From Pseudomonadota bacterium (GTDB lineage: Bacteria; Pseudomonadota; Gammaproteobacteria; Steroidobacterales; Steroidobacteraceae), in the NCBI GenBank assembly GCA_023433705.1, contig JAEYUC010000102.1, forward strand, positions 62,001-126,000: 64,000 nucleotides of DNA, given 5' to 3'. Below the pieces are notes generated by a model. The model was not told where the DNA came from and ran no database searches. It was given only the letters and a program-made list of their open reading frames with translations. Both the position numbers and the translations under genes were made by a program. Numbering within the stretch: the first letter of the stretch is position 1; each line of letters starts with the position of its first letter. Positions 33,858 through 42,156 of this stretch are shown piece by piece.

Positions 33858-34724
33858 ATGCCCCGCCGCCCGCGGATCCACCAACCCAATGGGTTCTATC
33901 ACGTCACGCTGAGGGGTAATCATCAGCGTGACATCTTCTTTTGCCCGGGCGATCGCGCGGTCCTGAACTCGATCGTCGCACGCGCGATTGATCGATACGA
34001 AGCGCGCGTCCATGCGTACTGCTGGATGACCAATCACATCCATCTATTGATGCAGGTCGGTGACGCGCCCCTCGCGGATCCCATGCGCCACATTGCCGGG
34101 GAATACGCGCGGGCGATCAACTATCGGATGCAGGTGAGCGGTCACCTCTTCGAGCGTCGCCACTTCGCGCGGCTGGTGTCGAAGGATTCGTACTTCCTGG
34201 AACTGGTGCGTTACATCCATCTGAATCCGGTGGGTGCGAAACTCGTCGATGATCCGGCGCTGTACCCATGGTCCAGCCACCACAACTACCTTGGTCGCCG
34301 GCAGGAAAGCTGGGTGACATCCACTTTCGTTTTGGACATGTTCGGCCAGACACGTGAGAGAGCGATCGCTGCGTATCTCGAATTCGTCAGGAGTGAAGAT
34401 GCCCTGGACTGGAAACCGCCGGAGGAGGCCGAGTGCGAGGACGCACAGCAGCCATCGCATACGGAAATGGCGTCACCGCCACGAGCGCGCGCTAAAGCCA
34501 ACCTTGAAGAGTTGATCGCGGAAGCCTGCCGCCGCTTCGAAGTTTCGCTCGAACAGCTTCAGTCGCCCACGCGCGACCAGTATTTGGCAAGAGTACGGGG
34601 CTGGATTGCCGCCCAGGCGCAGCAGCGACGAATCACGAGTCTTGCCGAGGTGGCTCGCGCACTGTGCCGAGACGAAGGCACGCTGCGCTATGCGATGAGG
34701 ACCTATCCGGAAGATACCGACTGA
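33858..34724 (+). CDS. REP-associated tyrosine transposase (RAYT, Y1_Tnp)
   Basis: A 288-aa protein with the HUH pair H60/H62 in TNHIHLLMQV and a catalytic Tyr119 in LVRYIHLNPVGA, the two core features of Y1 transposases. The N-terminal PRIHQPNGFYHVTLRGNH is the RAYT opening. After residue 210 comes an extra C-terminal domain (LIAEACRRFEVSLEQL, then RITSLAEVARALCRDEGTLR) with a helix-turn-helix like that of DnaA-related RAYT tails. A GAGGCAAGG site precedes the ATG. All catalytic residues are present, so it may be active. Confidence 0.93.
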   Translation: MPRRPRIHQPNGFYHVTLRGNHQRDIFFCPGDRAVLNSIVARAIDRYEARVHAYCWMTNHIHLLMQVGDAPLADPMRHIAGEYARAINYRMQVSGHLFERRHFARLVSKDSYFLELVRYIHLNPVGAKLVDDPALYPWSSHHNYLGRRQESWVTSTFVLDMFGQTRERAIAAYLEFVRSEDALDWKPPEEAECEDAQQPSHTEMASPPRARAKANLEELIAEACRRFEVSLEQLQSPTRDQYLARVRGWIAAQAQQRRITSLAEVARALCRDEGTLRYAMRTYPEDTD

Positions 34725-34729
34725 GCAGC

Positions 34730-34763
34730 TTTATCCCGGGTTTTCCGTGCCAGGCACCGTCTT
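34730..34763 (-). repeat. REP element copy B, fused to the DUF1552 stop codon
   Basis: On the minus strand reads AAGACGGTGCCTGGCACGGA, then AAACCCGGGATAAA. The leading AA is part of the TAA stop of the DUF1552 gene. It ends 6 bases from the RAYT stop. Confidence 0.88.
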
Positions 34764-36120
34764 AAGCCGTGAACCGCCCCGTCGAGTCGCCGTGGCGTTC
34801 GACTCCCTGCGCCCCCATCGCATCGGCCATCGAGAGGAAGAGGTTCGTCAGGGGCTGTGGCTTCGCCTTGATGTAGCGGCCGGGCTTGAACGCGCCGCCG
34901 CCTGCTCCGGCGAGCATGATCGGCAGGTTGTCGTGCGTGTGGCGGTTGCCGTCGGCGTTGCCCGAGCCGTACAGGATCATCGAGTTGTGCAGCAATGACT
35001 GCCCGTCGACATCCTCCGTCTGCTCCATCTTCTCGAGGAAGCGCGCGAGCCGCGCGACGTACCAGCGGTCGATCTCCTCCACCTTCGCGATGATCTCCGC
35101 GCTGTTCTTGTGGTGCGTGAGATCGTGGTGACCGGACGTGATGCCGATGTCGGAGAACGGCCGATTGCTGCCTTCGCGCGCCATGAGCAGCGTCGCGATG
35201 CGCGTCGAGTCCGTCTGGAACGCGAGCAGCAGCATGTCGAACATGAGCTCGGCGTGTTCGAGGTAGCTCACCGGCACGCCGGCGGGCGCGTCGACGTCCG
35301 GGTTCCGCACGTTCATCTTCGCGGTGTTCTCGATGCGCTGTTCGATCTCGCGCACGCTCGTGAGGTACTGATCGAGCTTCTGGCGATCGCGGCCGTCGAG
35401 CTGGCGCGCCACGCCGCGCGCGTCTTCCATCACGAAGTCGAGGATCGAGTTCTGTTCGGCCTGGCGGCGCTTGAGGTTCGCGACGCGCTCCTTCGCCGAA
35501 CCCTGGCCAAACAACCGCTCGAACGCGAACTGCGGATTGTGCTCGGGCGAGAGTGGCTGATTCGGCGAGCTCCACGCGAGGTTGTACTCGTACGCGCAGG
35601 CATAACCCGAATCGCATTCGCCCGACTTGCGCACGGCGTCGCAGGTCAGCTCGAGCGATGCGAAACGCGTGTGATGTCCCACCTGGTTCGCGATGACCTG
35701 GTCGATCGAAATGCCCGCGTGGATGTCCGAGCCCGCGGTCTTCTTGATGCGCACGCCCGTGAGGAACGTGCCGCCAGCGCGCGCGTGATCGCCCGCGCCG
35801 TCCGGGCCGGCGTTCGCGCTCAGATCTTCGAGGCCCGAGATCACCTGCACGTGTTTGCGCACGTTCGCGAGCGGAGCGAGGGTGCGCGACAGCTCGAAAT
35901 CCGCGCCGCCGTCACCGGCCGGCCACCACGCCGCGGGGATCGCGCCGTTCGGCACGTAGACCACCGCCATACGCGTCGGCGCCTCGAGCGCATCACGGCG
36001 CGCCGCGAAGGCTTCGCGCGGCAGCAGCGAGGCGAGGGCGGGCAGGGCGATGGCGGTGCCTGCTCCGCGCAGGAAACGCCGACGGGAAAAGCTCTCGAAG
36101 CGCTCGCGTTGTTTGCTCAT
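34762..36120 (-). CDS. DUF1552 family protein, Tat-exported
   Basis: A 452-aa protein with a twin-arginine signal (SRRRFLRGAGTAIALPALA). The body fits DUF1552: MAVVYVPNGAIPAAWWPAG, HVQVISGLEDL, DHARAGGTFLTGV, and a C-terminal SMILYGSGNADGNRHTHDNL, an alkaline-phosphatase-like region. Such proteins come paired with DUF1592/DUF1588 cytochromes, as here, and are common in Planctomycetes and some gammaproteobacteria. Function is not established. It begins 1 base after the DUF1592 stop. Confidence 0.88.
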   Translation of the reverse strand: MSKQRERFESFSRRRFLRGAGTAIALPALASLLPREAFAARRDALEAPTRMAVVYVPNGAIPAAWWPAGDGGADFELSRTLAPLANVRKHVQVISGLEDLSANAGPDGAGDHARAGGTFLTGVRIKKTAGSDIHAGISIDQVIANQVGHHTRFASLELTCDAVRKSGECDSGYACAYEYNLAWSSPNQPLSPEHNPQFAFERLFGQGSAKERVANLKRRQAEQNSILDFVMEDARGVARQLDGRDRQKLDQYLTSVREIEQRIENTAKMNVRNPDVDAPAGVPVSYLEHAELMFDMLLLAFQTDSTRIATLLMAREGSNRPFSDIGITSGHHDLTHHKNSAEIIAKVEEIDRWYVARLARFLEKMEQTEDVDGQSLLHNSMILYGSGNADGNRHTHDNLPIMLAGAGGGAFKPGRYIKAKPQPLTNLFLSMADAMGAQGVERHGDSTGRFTA

Positions 36121-36121
36121 A

Positions 36122-38578
36122 TCAATTACTCGCGGTGACAGTCGCAGTGGTGCGCATTTTCTGGAATGGGGCTGATTCTATGATGCCCGTCAGCAGAGAA
36201 GAAAAACGGCCGCCGTCATCTTCGAGCCGTTTCACGATCTGGTCGATGGTCTCGACGTCGTAATACTCGACGCCGCGCCCCGTCGCATAGGTCATGAGCT
36301 TGCTCGTGAGCGTGCGGTAGAACTCCTCGCGATGGTCCGTGACCAGGATGCGCTTGAGCTCGTTCACGCTCTTGAACTTCTCGCCCGTGATCAGGCTGCC
36401 TTCGGCGACGATCGGCTGCTTGCGCTCCGAGTCGCGCCACGCGCCGACCGCGTTGAAGTTCTCGAACGCGAGGCCGATCGGATCCATGCGGTTGTGGCAC
36501 GAGGCGCACATCGGATTCTCGCGATGCACCTTGAGCACGTCGCGCAGCGTGGGCTCGTGGCCGTCCTTGAAATCCGTCTCGCTCGCTTCCAGCGCCGGCA
36601 CGTTGGCGGGCGGCGGCGGAGGAGGTGTGCCGAGGAAATTCGCGAGTACGAACAAGCCGCGTTTCACGGGTGACGTGCGGTCCGGGTTCGACGTGACGAC
36701 CAGCGCGCTGCCCTGCGTGAGCATGCCGCCGCGCGGATTACCCGCCGGCAGCGTGACCTTGCGCATTTCCTTTCCGACGACGTCGGGCACGCCGTAGTAC
36801 TTGGCGAGATCCTCGTTGAGGAACGTGTAGTCGCTCTCGAGGAATTCGGTGACGGGCCGGTCCTCGCGCGCGACGTACTCGAAGTACTTCTCGGTTTCCT
36901 CGCGCATCGCCTTGCGCATGTCCTTGCTGAAGTCCGGCTTCGACTTCACCACCGTCTCGATGTGTTCGTTGAGCTTCCTGGCCGCCTCGAAATCCCGCTT
37001 CATGAAAGCCTGGCGCAGTTGTCGCTGCGTTTCTTCCTCGCCGGCGTCGCGCAGGATGACCTGCTGGGGATTGCTCGCGATGCCCTCGACGTCGCGCGCC
37101 TGCAGCCACTGACCGGTGAAGTTGCGCGCCAGGTTCTCGGCGCGCGGATCCTTCAGCATTCGTTCGACCTGCGCGCCGAGGTTCTTGCGCAGCTCGCCAC
37201 GTCCGGCGAGCGCGATCAGCTCGTCGTCCGGCATCGTCGACCACAGGAAATAGGAGAGGCGCGACGCAAGCGAAAACTCGTCGACTTCCGCGACGCCGCC
37301 CACCGCGTTCGGCGCGGCCTCTTCGAGCTTGAACAGGAATCGCGGCGAAGCAAGCACCGCGGACATCGCGTGCGCGACGCCTTGTTCGAACGTCTTGCCC
37401 TTCTGCGTGTACGTCGCCTCCGCCAGAGCGGCGAGCCGCTCGCCTGTGTTGTCGGAGACCGGCCGGCGATACGCCTTCGTCGCGAACGCGGTCAGCAGTT
37501 CCTCGGCATACGCGCGGCGTGCCTCGCGCGACTTCGGCACTTCACGCGGGAAGTAACGATCGTAGTTCTCCGTCTTCACCCAGTGCGCGTTCTCGAGCGG
37601 TCCCTCGACGTGCAGCCGGTTCACGAAGAAATCGATGATGGTTTCTTTCTTCTCCTCCGGCACCGTCGGCGTGAGCTCGATGGTCACGACGTGATCCGAA
37701 CCCGCGGGCCACTTCTGGCTGCGCTCGAACGTGAAGGCCTTCTCGTCGTGATAGGCGAACTCCTGGTTCACCATTTCCTGGCCATCTACCTTGACCACGA
37801 CGCGCGCCTTGCCGGGATCCGGGTAGTAGCTGCCGTTCACTTCGAGGTCGAGCTTTACACGGTACGTGCCGGCTAGATCCGTCTTGAACTTCGCCGCGAC
37901 GTCGGCCGGCGTATTGAAGGTGAGCTGGCGGCGGCCCCACTTGAAGCCCGCGCCTTTGCCTTCGAACACGGTGCCGGGCTCGGTCTTGATCGCGGGCTTG
38001 CGCGCGACGGTGGGCACGGCCTGCGCGATGACCGTCTGCGCGGCGGCGACGTACTTTTCCATCAGCATGGGCGAGGTAGTTAGTGCGTCGCCGATGTTGT
38101 CGAATCCGAAGCCCGTGTCATCGGGCGGGAATTCATGATCGGTGTTGTAATCGACGCCGAGCAGGTCTTTCACCGTGTTGCGGTACTCGACGCGGTTGAG
38201 CCGGCGCACCGTGACGCGGCCCGGATCGGGGCGGGCGGGATCGATGTGGAAGACGTCGCGCTTGATCCAGCGCTCGAGCGTCGCCTGTTCATCCGCATTC
38301 AGGCGCGGGTTGTCCTCGGCGGGCATGAGTCCGGCGCGCACGTTGTTGAGCACGCGCAGCCAGAGTTTCGGGTCGAGGATTTCCTTGTCGGTCTCCAGCA
38401 AGTCGAAGGCGACCTTGCCCTTGTCGTATCCGTCGCCGTGGCACTCGTAGCAGTGCTTCTCGAGCATCGGGAGGATCTGCGAGTTGTAAGTCTCGATGGG
38501 GGTTTTTGCGAACGCCATCGTGCACGCCATCACGGACGCAAGCGGTGCGGTGATACGGATGACTCGCTTCGATCTCAC
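36122..38578 (-). CDS. DUF1587/1592/1588/1585 multi-domain cytochrome
   Basis: An 818-aa exported protein with a signal peptide and two heme c sites: CYECH at 43-47 (N-terminal cytochrome domain) and CASCH at 691-695 (DUF1588). Between them are the DUF1587 region (VRRLNRVEYRNTVKDLLGV), a beta-rich carbohydrate-binding-like part, and DUF1595/DUF1592 (SRLSYFLWSTMPDDELIALA). DUF1585 follows at the end. These proteins are thought to act with DUF1552 partners in extracellular polymer oxidation or electron transfer, but no activity is proven. Confidence 0.9.
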   Translation of the reverse strand: MRSKRVIRITAPLASVMACTMAFAKTPIETYNSQILPMLEKHCYECHGDGYDKGKVAFDLLETDKEILDPKLWLRVLNNVRAGLMPAEDNPRLNADEQATLERWIKRDVFHIDPARPDPGRVTVRRLNRVEYRNTVKDLLGVDYNTDHEFPPDDTGFGFDNIGDALTTSPMLMEKYVAAAQTVIAQAVPTVARKPAIKTEPGTVFEGKGAGFKWGRRQLTFNTPADVAAKFKTDLAGTYRVKLDLEVNGSYYPDPGKARVVVKVDGQEMVNQEFAYHDEKAFTFERSQKWPAGSDHVVTIELTPTVPEEKKETIIDFFVNRLHVEGPLENAHWVKTENYDRYFPREVPKSREARRAYAEELLTAFATKAYRRPVSDNTGERLAALAEATYTQKGKTFEQGVAHAMSAVLASPRFLFKLEEAAPNAVGGVAEVDEFSLASRLSYFLWSTMPDDELIALAGRGELRKNLGAQVERMLKDPRAENLARNFTGQWLQARDVEGIASNPQQVILRDAGEEETQRQLRQAFMKRDFEAARKLNEHIETVVKSKPDFSKDMRKAMREETEKYFEYVAREDRPVTEFLESDYTFLNEDLAKYYGVPDVVGKEMRKVTLPAGNPRGGMLTQGSALVVTSNPDRTSPVKRGLFVLANFLGTPPPPPPANVPALEASETDFKDGHEPTLRDVLKVHRENPMCASCHNRMDPIGLAFENFNAVGAWRDSERKQPIVAEGSLITGEKFKSVNELKRILVTDHREEFYRTLTSKLMTYATGRGVEYYDVETIDQIVKRLEDDGGRFSSLLTGIIESAPFQKMRTTATVTASN

Positions 38579-38751
38579 GATCCCAATGCCCCCTTGATCC
38601 GCATGAAAACGCTGCGCATTCTGCGGGTTTTCGTCTATTGGGTCACGGGCTTTTCGAGCCGGGGATACTCTGATTCGTTCCCGTTATGGCCATGCATGAC
38701 GGAAATCGTTTATAGATGCGTCTCACATCACACTACTGAGGACCCGAGCCC

Positions 38752-39213
38752 ATGTCAGGAAGTTCGTTCAAGAGGCTATGTTCATTGGTCGTCGGCGCAG
38801 CCGTGATCGCGTGCGCGGTGCAGGCCGCGACGCCCGCGGAAACGCAGAAGGCGCGCCACGAGCACTACGAAAAGCTCGGCGATGCGTTCAAGGCCGTACG
38901 CGATCAGAGCAATGCGGGCAGCCCCGATTTCGCGGCGCTGCAGAAGGCCGCGAACACCGTGCAGGAAGCTTCGGTCAATCAGCAGCAGTGGTTCCCGAAA
39001 GGTTCTGGTCCCGAGGCTGGCAAGACGCGTGCGCTGCCGGAGATCTGGACGGACACCGCGGGCTTCGCTTCCGCGATGAAGATGTTCGAGGAGCGCGCGC
39101 CGGCGCTCGCCGCGGCCGCGCAGGCCAAGGACGTCGACGCCGTGAAGAAGGCGTTCCGCGAAGTGGGCGGTTCCTGCAAGAACTGCCACGACAAGTTCCG
39201 CGCTCCCGAATAA
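38752..39213 (+). CDS. Cytochrome c' family protein
   Basis: A 153-aa periplasmic protein with a signal peptide (VVGAAVIACAVQAA) and a four-helix bundle ending with the heme site CKNCH at 142-146, close to the C terminus as in cytochrome c'/c-556. It would bind a heme with an open or weakly ligated face, able to take NO or CO, or act in electron transfer. The next gene (cytochrome b561) starts at the base after its stop. Divergent from the DUF1592 gene across a 173-base gap. Confidence 0.92.
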   Translation: MSGSSFKRLCSLVVGAAVIACAVQAATPAETQKARHEHYEKLGDAFKAVRDQSNAGSPDFAALQKAANTVQEASVNQQQWFPKGSGPEAGKTRALPEIWTDTAGFASAMKMFEERAPALAAAAQAKDVDAVKKAFREVGGSCKNCHDKFRAPE

Positions 39214-39873
39214 ATGAGCGTCGGGTCACGAGTGCGCGTGTGGGATCTCCCCACGCGCCTCGTTCACTGGCTCTTCGTCAGCTGCGTCGGCGTGTCCTGG
39301 TGGACCGCCGAGACAGGGCGTCTCGAGTGGCATCGCTGGAGCGGCTACGCGCTGCTGGGGCTGCTCGTCTTCCGCATCTACTGGGGATTCTTCGGTAGCT
39401 CGACCGCACGGTTCGCAAGCTTCGTGCGCGGTCCGCGCGCGGTATTCGAATACATGCGTGGCTCGTGGAAGATTGCCGCGGGGCACAATCCGCTCGGCTC
39501 CTGGAGCGTGGTCACGCTGATCGTGCTGCTGCTGGTGCAGGTGGGGCTGGGCCTGTTCGCGGTCGACGTGGATGGCATCGAGTCCGGACCATTATCGATG
39601 TATGTCGATTTCGACACGGGTCGCGACGCGGCCAAATTGCACGACGTTCTGTTCAATGTGCTTCTGGCCGTCATCTGCGTGCACATCGTCGCGGTGCTGT
39701 TCTACGCCGTCTTCCGCAAGGAGAACCTCGTGGGCGCGATGATCACGGGTGCGCGCGAGTATCGCGTCTCCGATGTCGCGCCGGTGGCAGGCTTCTCCTG
39801 GGTGCGTTTTGTCGCAGGAGTCGCGCTGGCCTCGGGGATTACCTGGGCAATCGCGCGCGCATTCCAGTTCTGA
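39214..39873 (+). CDS. Cytochrome b561-type diheme membrane protein
   Basis: A 219-aa protein with about five hydrophobic segments. VWDLPTRLVHWLFV carries a heme-ligand His, EWHRWSGYALLGLLVF another, KLHDVLFNVLLAVICVHIVAV two more. It is a quinol-dependent donor to the periplasmic cytochrome c' encoded directly upstream. The ATG immediately follows the stop of that gene, with no spacer. Confidence 0.92.
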   Translation: MSVGSRVRVWDLPTRLVHWLFVSCVGVSWWTAETGRLEWHRWSGYALLGLLVFRIYWGFFGSSTARFASFVRGPRAVFEYMRGSWKIAAGHNPLGSWSVVTLIVLLLVQVGLGLFAVDVDGIESGPLSMYVDFDTGRDAAKLHDVLFNVLLAVICVHIVAVLFYAVFRKENLVGAMITGAREYRVSDVAPVAGFSWVRFVAGVALASGITWAIARAFQF

Positions 39874-40021
39874 TCCGCTTTTTCGCGGCGGTGTCTTACA
39901 ACCCGCCGCGACTCCCGCTCGTTTGTCGGCGCCGCTCTCCAAATCCAACGGACGGTTTTCCACGCGCGCGCGCCGCGCATGCCGCTGCCTGATCGAACTA
40001 CCCGGTGGTGTACTGACTACC

Positions 40022-40567
40022 GTGAGCTCCATCACCGGACAACGACCTGCGAGAACTTATGAACCACTGGGGCCAGACGAGACACCTCCGCTGGGCGCAC
40101 ACCTGGTTTCACCGCGCTGGGGTTTTGCGCACCACGGCATATACACCGGCGGCGGGAAGGTCGTGCATTACGGCGCGTTGCTCTACGACCTTGTGCGTCG
40201 CCCGGTGGAGGAAGTGTCGCTCGAAGCGTTTGCACAGGGACGACCTGTTTTTCTGATCCGCCACGCGGAGACATGCCGCGGTCCGGCCGAGGTGATCCGC
40301 AGCGCCCGATCGCGCCTCGGCGAGAACCGCTACAGCGTCTGGACCAACAACTGCGAGCATTTCTGCGAATGGTGCCTGCACGGCGAGCCGCGCAGCTTCC
40401 AGGTCGAGGACGCGCTCGAGTTTCCACGCCGCATTGCGGAATGGGCGATGGCGCGGCTGTGGGCCATACTGACGACCCCCATCACGTTACGGTTGGGCCA
40501 TGAGATCGCGAATCGCAAACCCGCTGGCGGCGACGTTCCTGTTGTTGAGCGCATGCGCCGCGAATGA
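40022..40567 (+). CDS. LRAT-like NlpC/P60-superfamily protein
   Basis: A 181-aa protein with the LRAT-type fold: GAHLVSPRWGFAHHGIYTGG with the catalytic His pair, KVVHYG, and NCEHFCEWCLHGEPRS with the nucleophile Cys. A helical membrane-near tail follows. Relatives act as acyltransferases or thiol hydrolases on lipids, and bacterial members are mostly uncharacterised. I chose the GTG at 40022; the frame stays open far upstream, so the start is uncertain. The last 68 bases overlap the next gene. Confidence 0.75.
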   Translation: MSSITGQRPARTYEPLGPDETPPLGAHLVSPRWGFAHHGIYTGGGKVVHYGALLYDLVRRPVEEVSLEAFAQGRPVFLIRHAETCRGPAEVIRSARSRLGENRYSVWTNNCEHFCEWCLHGEPRSFQVEDALEFPRRIAEWAMARLWAILTTPITLRLGHEIANRKPAGGDVPVVERMRRE

Positions 40568-40952
40568 AGGCGGTCCGGTTCGCCCGGAATCGACGTCCAC
40601 CGCGACGCTCGAGAATACCTACTGGAAAGTCATGACCCTCGGCGGCACGCCGGTGGTCGTGGCCGAGAACCAGCGCGAGCCTCGCGTGGTGTTTCACTCC
40701 GAAGGCAAACGCGTGGCAGCGTTCGGCGGCTGCAACCAGATGAGCGGCACCTTTGAGATCGAAGGCGAGAAGCTCACGCTGTCGCGCATGGCCGCGACGA
40801 TGATGGCCTGCGAAGTCGGGATGGAGCAGGAGCAGGCGCTGCACGATGCCTTCAATCGCGTGGCGCGCTGGAAAATCAGCGGCGAACGGCTCGAGCTTCT
40901 CGATATCGGCGGAGCGACGCTCGCGACGTTCGAGTCGCGCTACATGAAGTAG
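40500..40952 (+). CDS. META-domain lipoprotein (HslJ-like)
   Basis: A 150-aa protein with a lipobox (FLLLSAC, Cys19) and one META domain: ENTYWKVMTLGGTPV at the start, VAAFGGCNQMSGTFEIEG and MMACEVGMEQEQALHDAF. HslJ-type proteins are linked to stress and novobiocin resistance, but the molecular role is unknown. The start ATG lies 68 bases inside the end of the LRAT-like gene. Confidence 0.88.
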   Translation: MRSRIANPLAATFLLLSACAANEGGPVRPESTSTATLENTYWKVMTLGGTPVVVAENQREPRVVFHSEGKRVAAFGGCNQMSGTFEIEGEKLTLSRMAATMMACEVGMEQEQALHDAFNRVARWKISGERLELLDIGGATLATFESRYMK

Positions 40953-40957
40953 CGTGG

Positions 40958-42064
40958 CTACTTCCAGACGAACTCCAGCGCCTGCGGTAACGTCTGCTCG
41001 CGCACCTTGCGGTCGCAATGGCCGGAGTCGAGGGCGTACACATATTGATAGTGGTAGCCCTTGGCCTCGAGCGCCGCGGCCATCTGGTGGTTGGCGGCGA
41101 CCCAGTCGTGCATGTCGTCGCGCATGACGTTGGGGTTGAAGAGGTCGCGGTCGCCGACGTGCATCCACATGCGGATGGGTTTCGCGGGGTTGTCAGGGAT
41201 CAATGACGCGTGGTACTCCCAGGCGCCGCCCGGCGTGGCGGGATCGAACGGCCACTGCTGGTTCACGAACGTGCCCGAGTAGCTCACGATGCGGCGGTAC
41301 CACTCGGGATGGAACCACGCCATCGTGAATGCCGCCGCAGCGCCTGAGCTGCAGCCCATGGCCGCGCGCTTGTCAGGATCGCGCGTGAGCTTCACGCCGT
41401 AGTTCTTCTCCACGAGCGGCAGCACTTCCGCCTCGATGAACTCCGCGAACTTGCCGGACATCGTGTCGTATTCGAGTCCGCGCTGGCTGCCTTGCGCGTC
41501 GCCGCCGCCGTTCTGGATCATGATCGCGATCATGGGCGGAACGCGTTTCTGCGCGATGAGGTTGTCGAGCACGCGCGGCAGCGTGCGGTCAGGATCACCG
41601 AGCTTCGGACCATCGTGCACGACGATGAACGGCGCGGGCTTCTTGCGCTTCAATTGCGCCGGGATGTACACGGTGATCGCGCGCGTCCAGGGCTGCGCGT
41701 GAGTCTGCACGATCAGCGTTTTCGGGTTGTTGGGATCGACCGTGCCGAACGCATCGCGCGCGATGCCTGGATAGAACTTGCTGTCCTTCGATTCCATCGT
41801 GAACTGCTGGACCGTTCCCGCGGGAACCCCGTCGACGGGCGTGAGCTCGGGTGCCGGCGCGTATTCGGGGCCGATCAGGAAATCGCCTTCGGCGTCGGCC
41901 GGTGCGTTCCGGCCCGCGCCGCTGATCACGGTCCACTTCGGCGCACCGGGGCCGTCGGCGGGGCGTGTGGGAGGAGCGGGGCGCGAGGTCTGCGCGGTGG
42001 CGATGAACGTCAGTGCGAGACCCGTGACCAATGCGATGTGACGAATCGTCGGCGAGTTACGCAT
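40958..42064 (-). CDS. Secreted esterase, enterochelin esterase/PF00756-like
   Basis: A 368-aa exported alpha/beta hydrolase. AAMGCSSGAAAAF holds the Gx-Ser-xG nucleophile, HVGDRDLFN the acid, and DSGHCDRKVR the catalytic His. The N-terminal beta domain ends in ITVYIPAQLKRKKPAPFIVVHDG. It probably cuts an ester in an extracellular polysaccharide or siderophore. The ATG at 42064 has a GAGGGG site; an upstream TTG is in frame but less likely. Divergent from the GH5-like gene. Confidence 0.85.
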   Translation of the reverse strand: MRNSPTIRHIALVTGLALTFIATAQTSRPAPPTRPADGPGAPKWTVISGAGRNAPADAEGDFLIGPEYAPAPELTPVDGVPAGTVQQFTMESKDSKFYPGIARDAFGTVDPNNPKTLIVQTHAQPWTRAITVYIPAQLKRKKPAPFIVVHDGPKLGDPDRTLPRVLDNLIAQKRVPPMIAIMIQNGGGDAQGSQRGLEYDTMSGKFAEFIEAEVLPLVEKNYGVKLTRDPDKRAAMGCSSGAAAAFTMAWFHPEWYRRIVSYSGTFVNQQWPFDPATPGGAWEYHASLIPDNPAKPIRMWMHVGDRDLFNPNVMRDDMHDWVAANHQMAAALEAKGYHYQYVYALDSGHCDRKVREQTLPQALEFVWK

Positions 42065-42156
42065 GGAGCCCCTCAATCGATTCCACGAAGCGGGCGATCC
42101 TATCGCTTGAGTGCGCGTGGCTGCTACTGTTACCCGAGGAATTCCCGGGAGGGTCC

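Larger units (their letters stand above)
33737..34763 (+). mobile_element. RAYT unit: transposase bracketed by inverted REP copies
   Basis: The IS200-like tyrosine transposase gene is flanked by two REPs in inverted orientation (33737-33770 and 34730-34763). This is the normal layout of a REP-associated tyrosine transposase locus. RAYTs are single-copy, do not usually move themselves, and spread non-autonomous REPs; two further copies lie in this window (7593, 11114). Confidence 0.85.
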
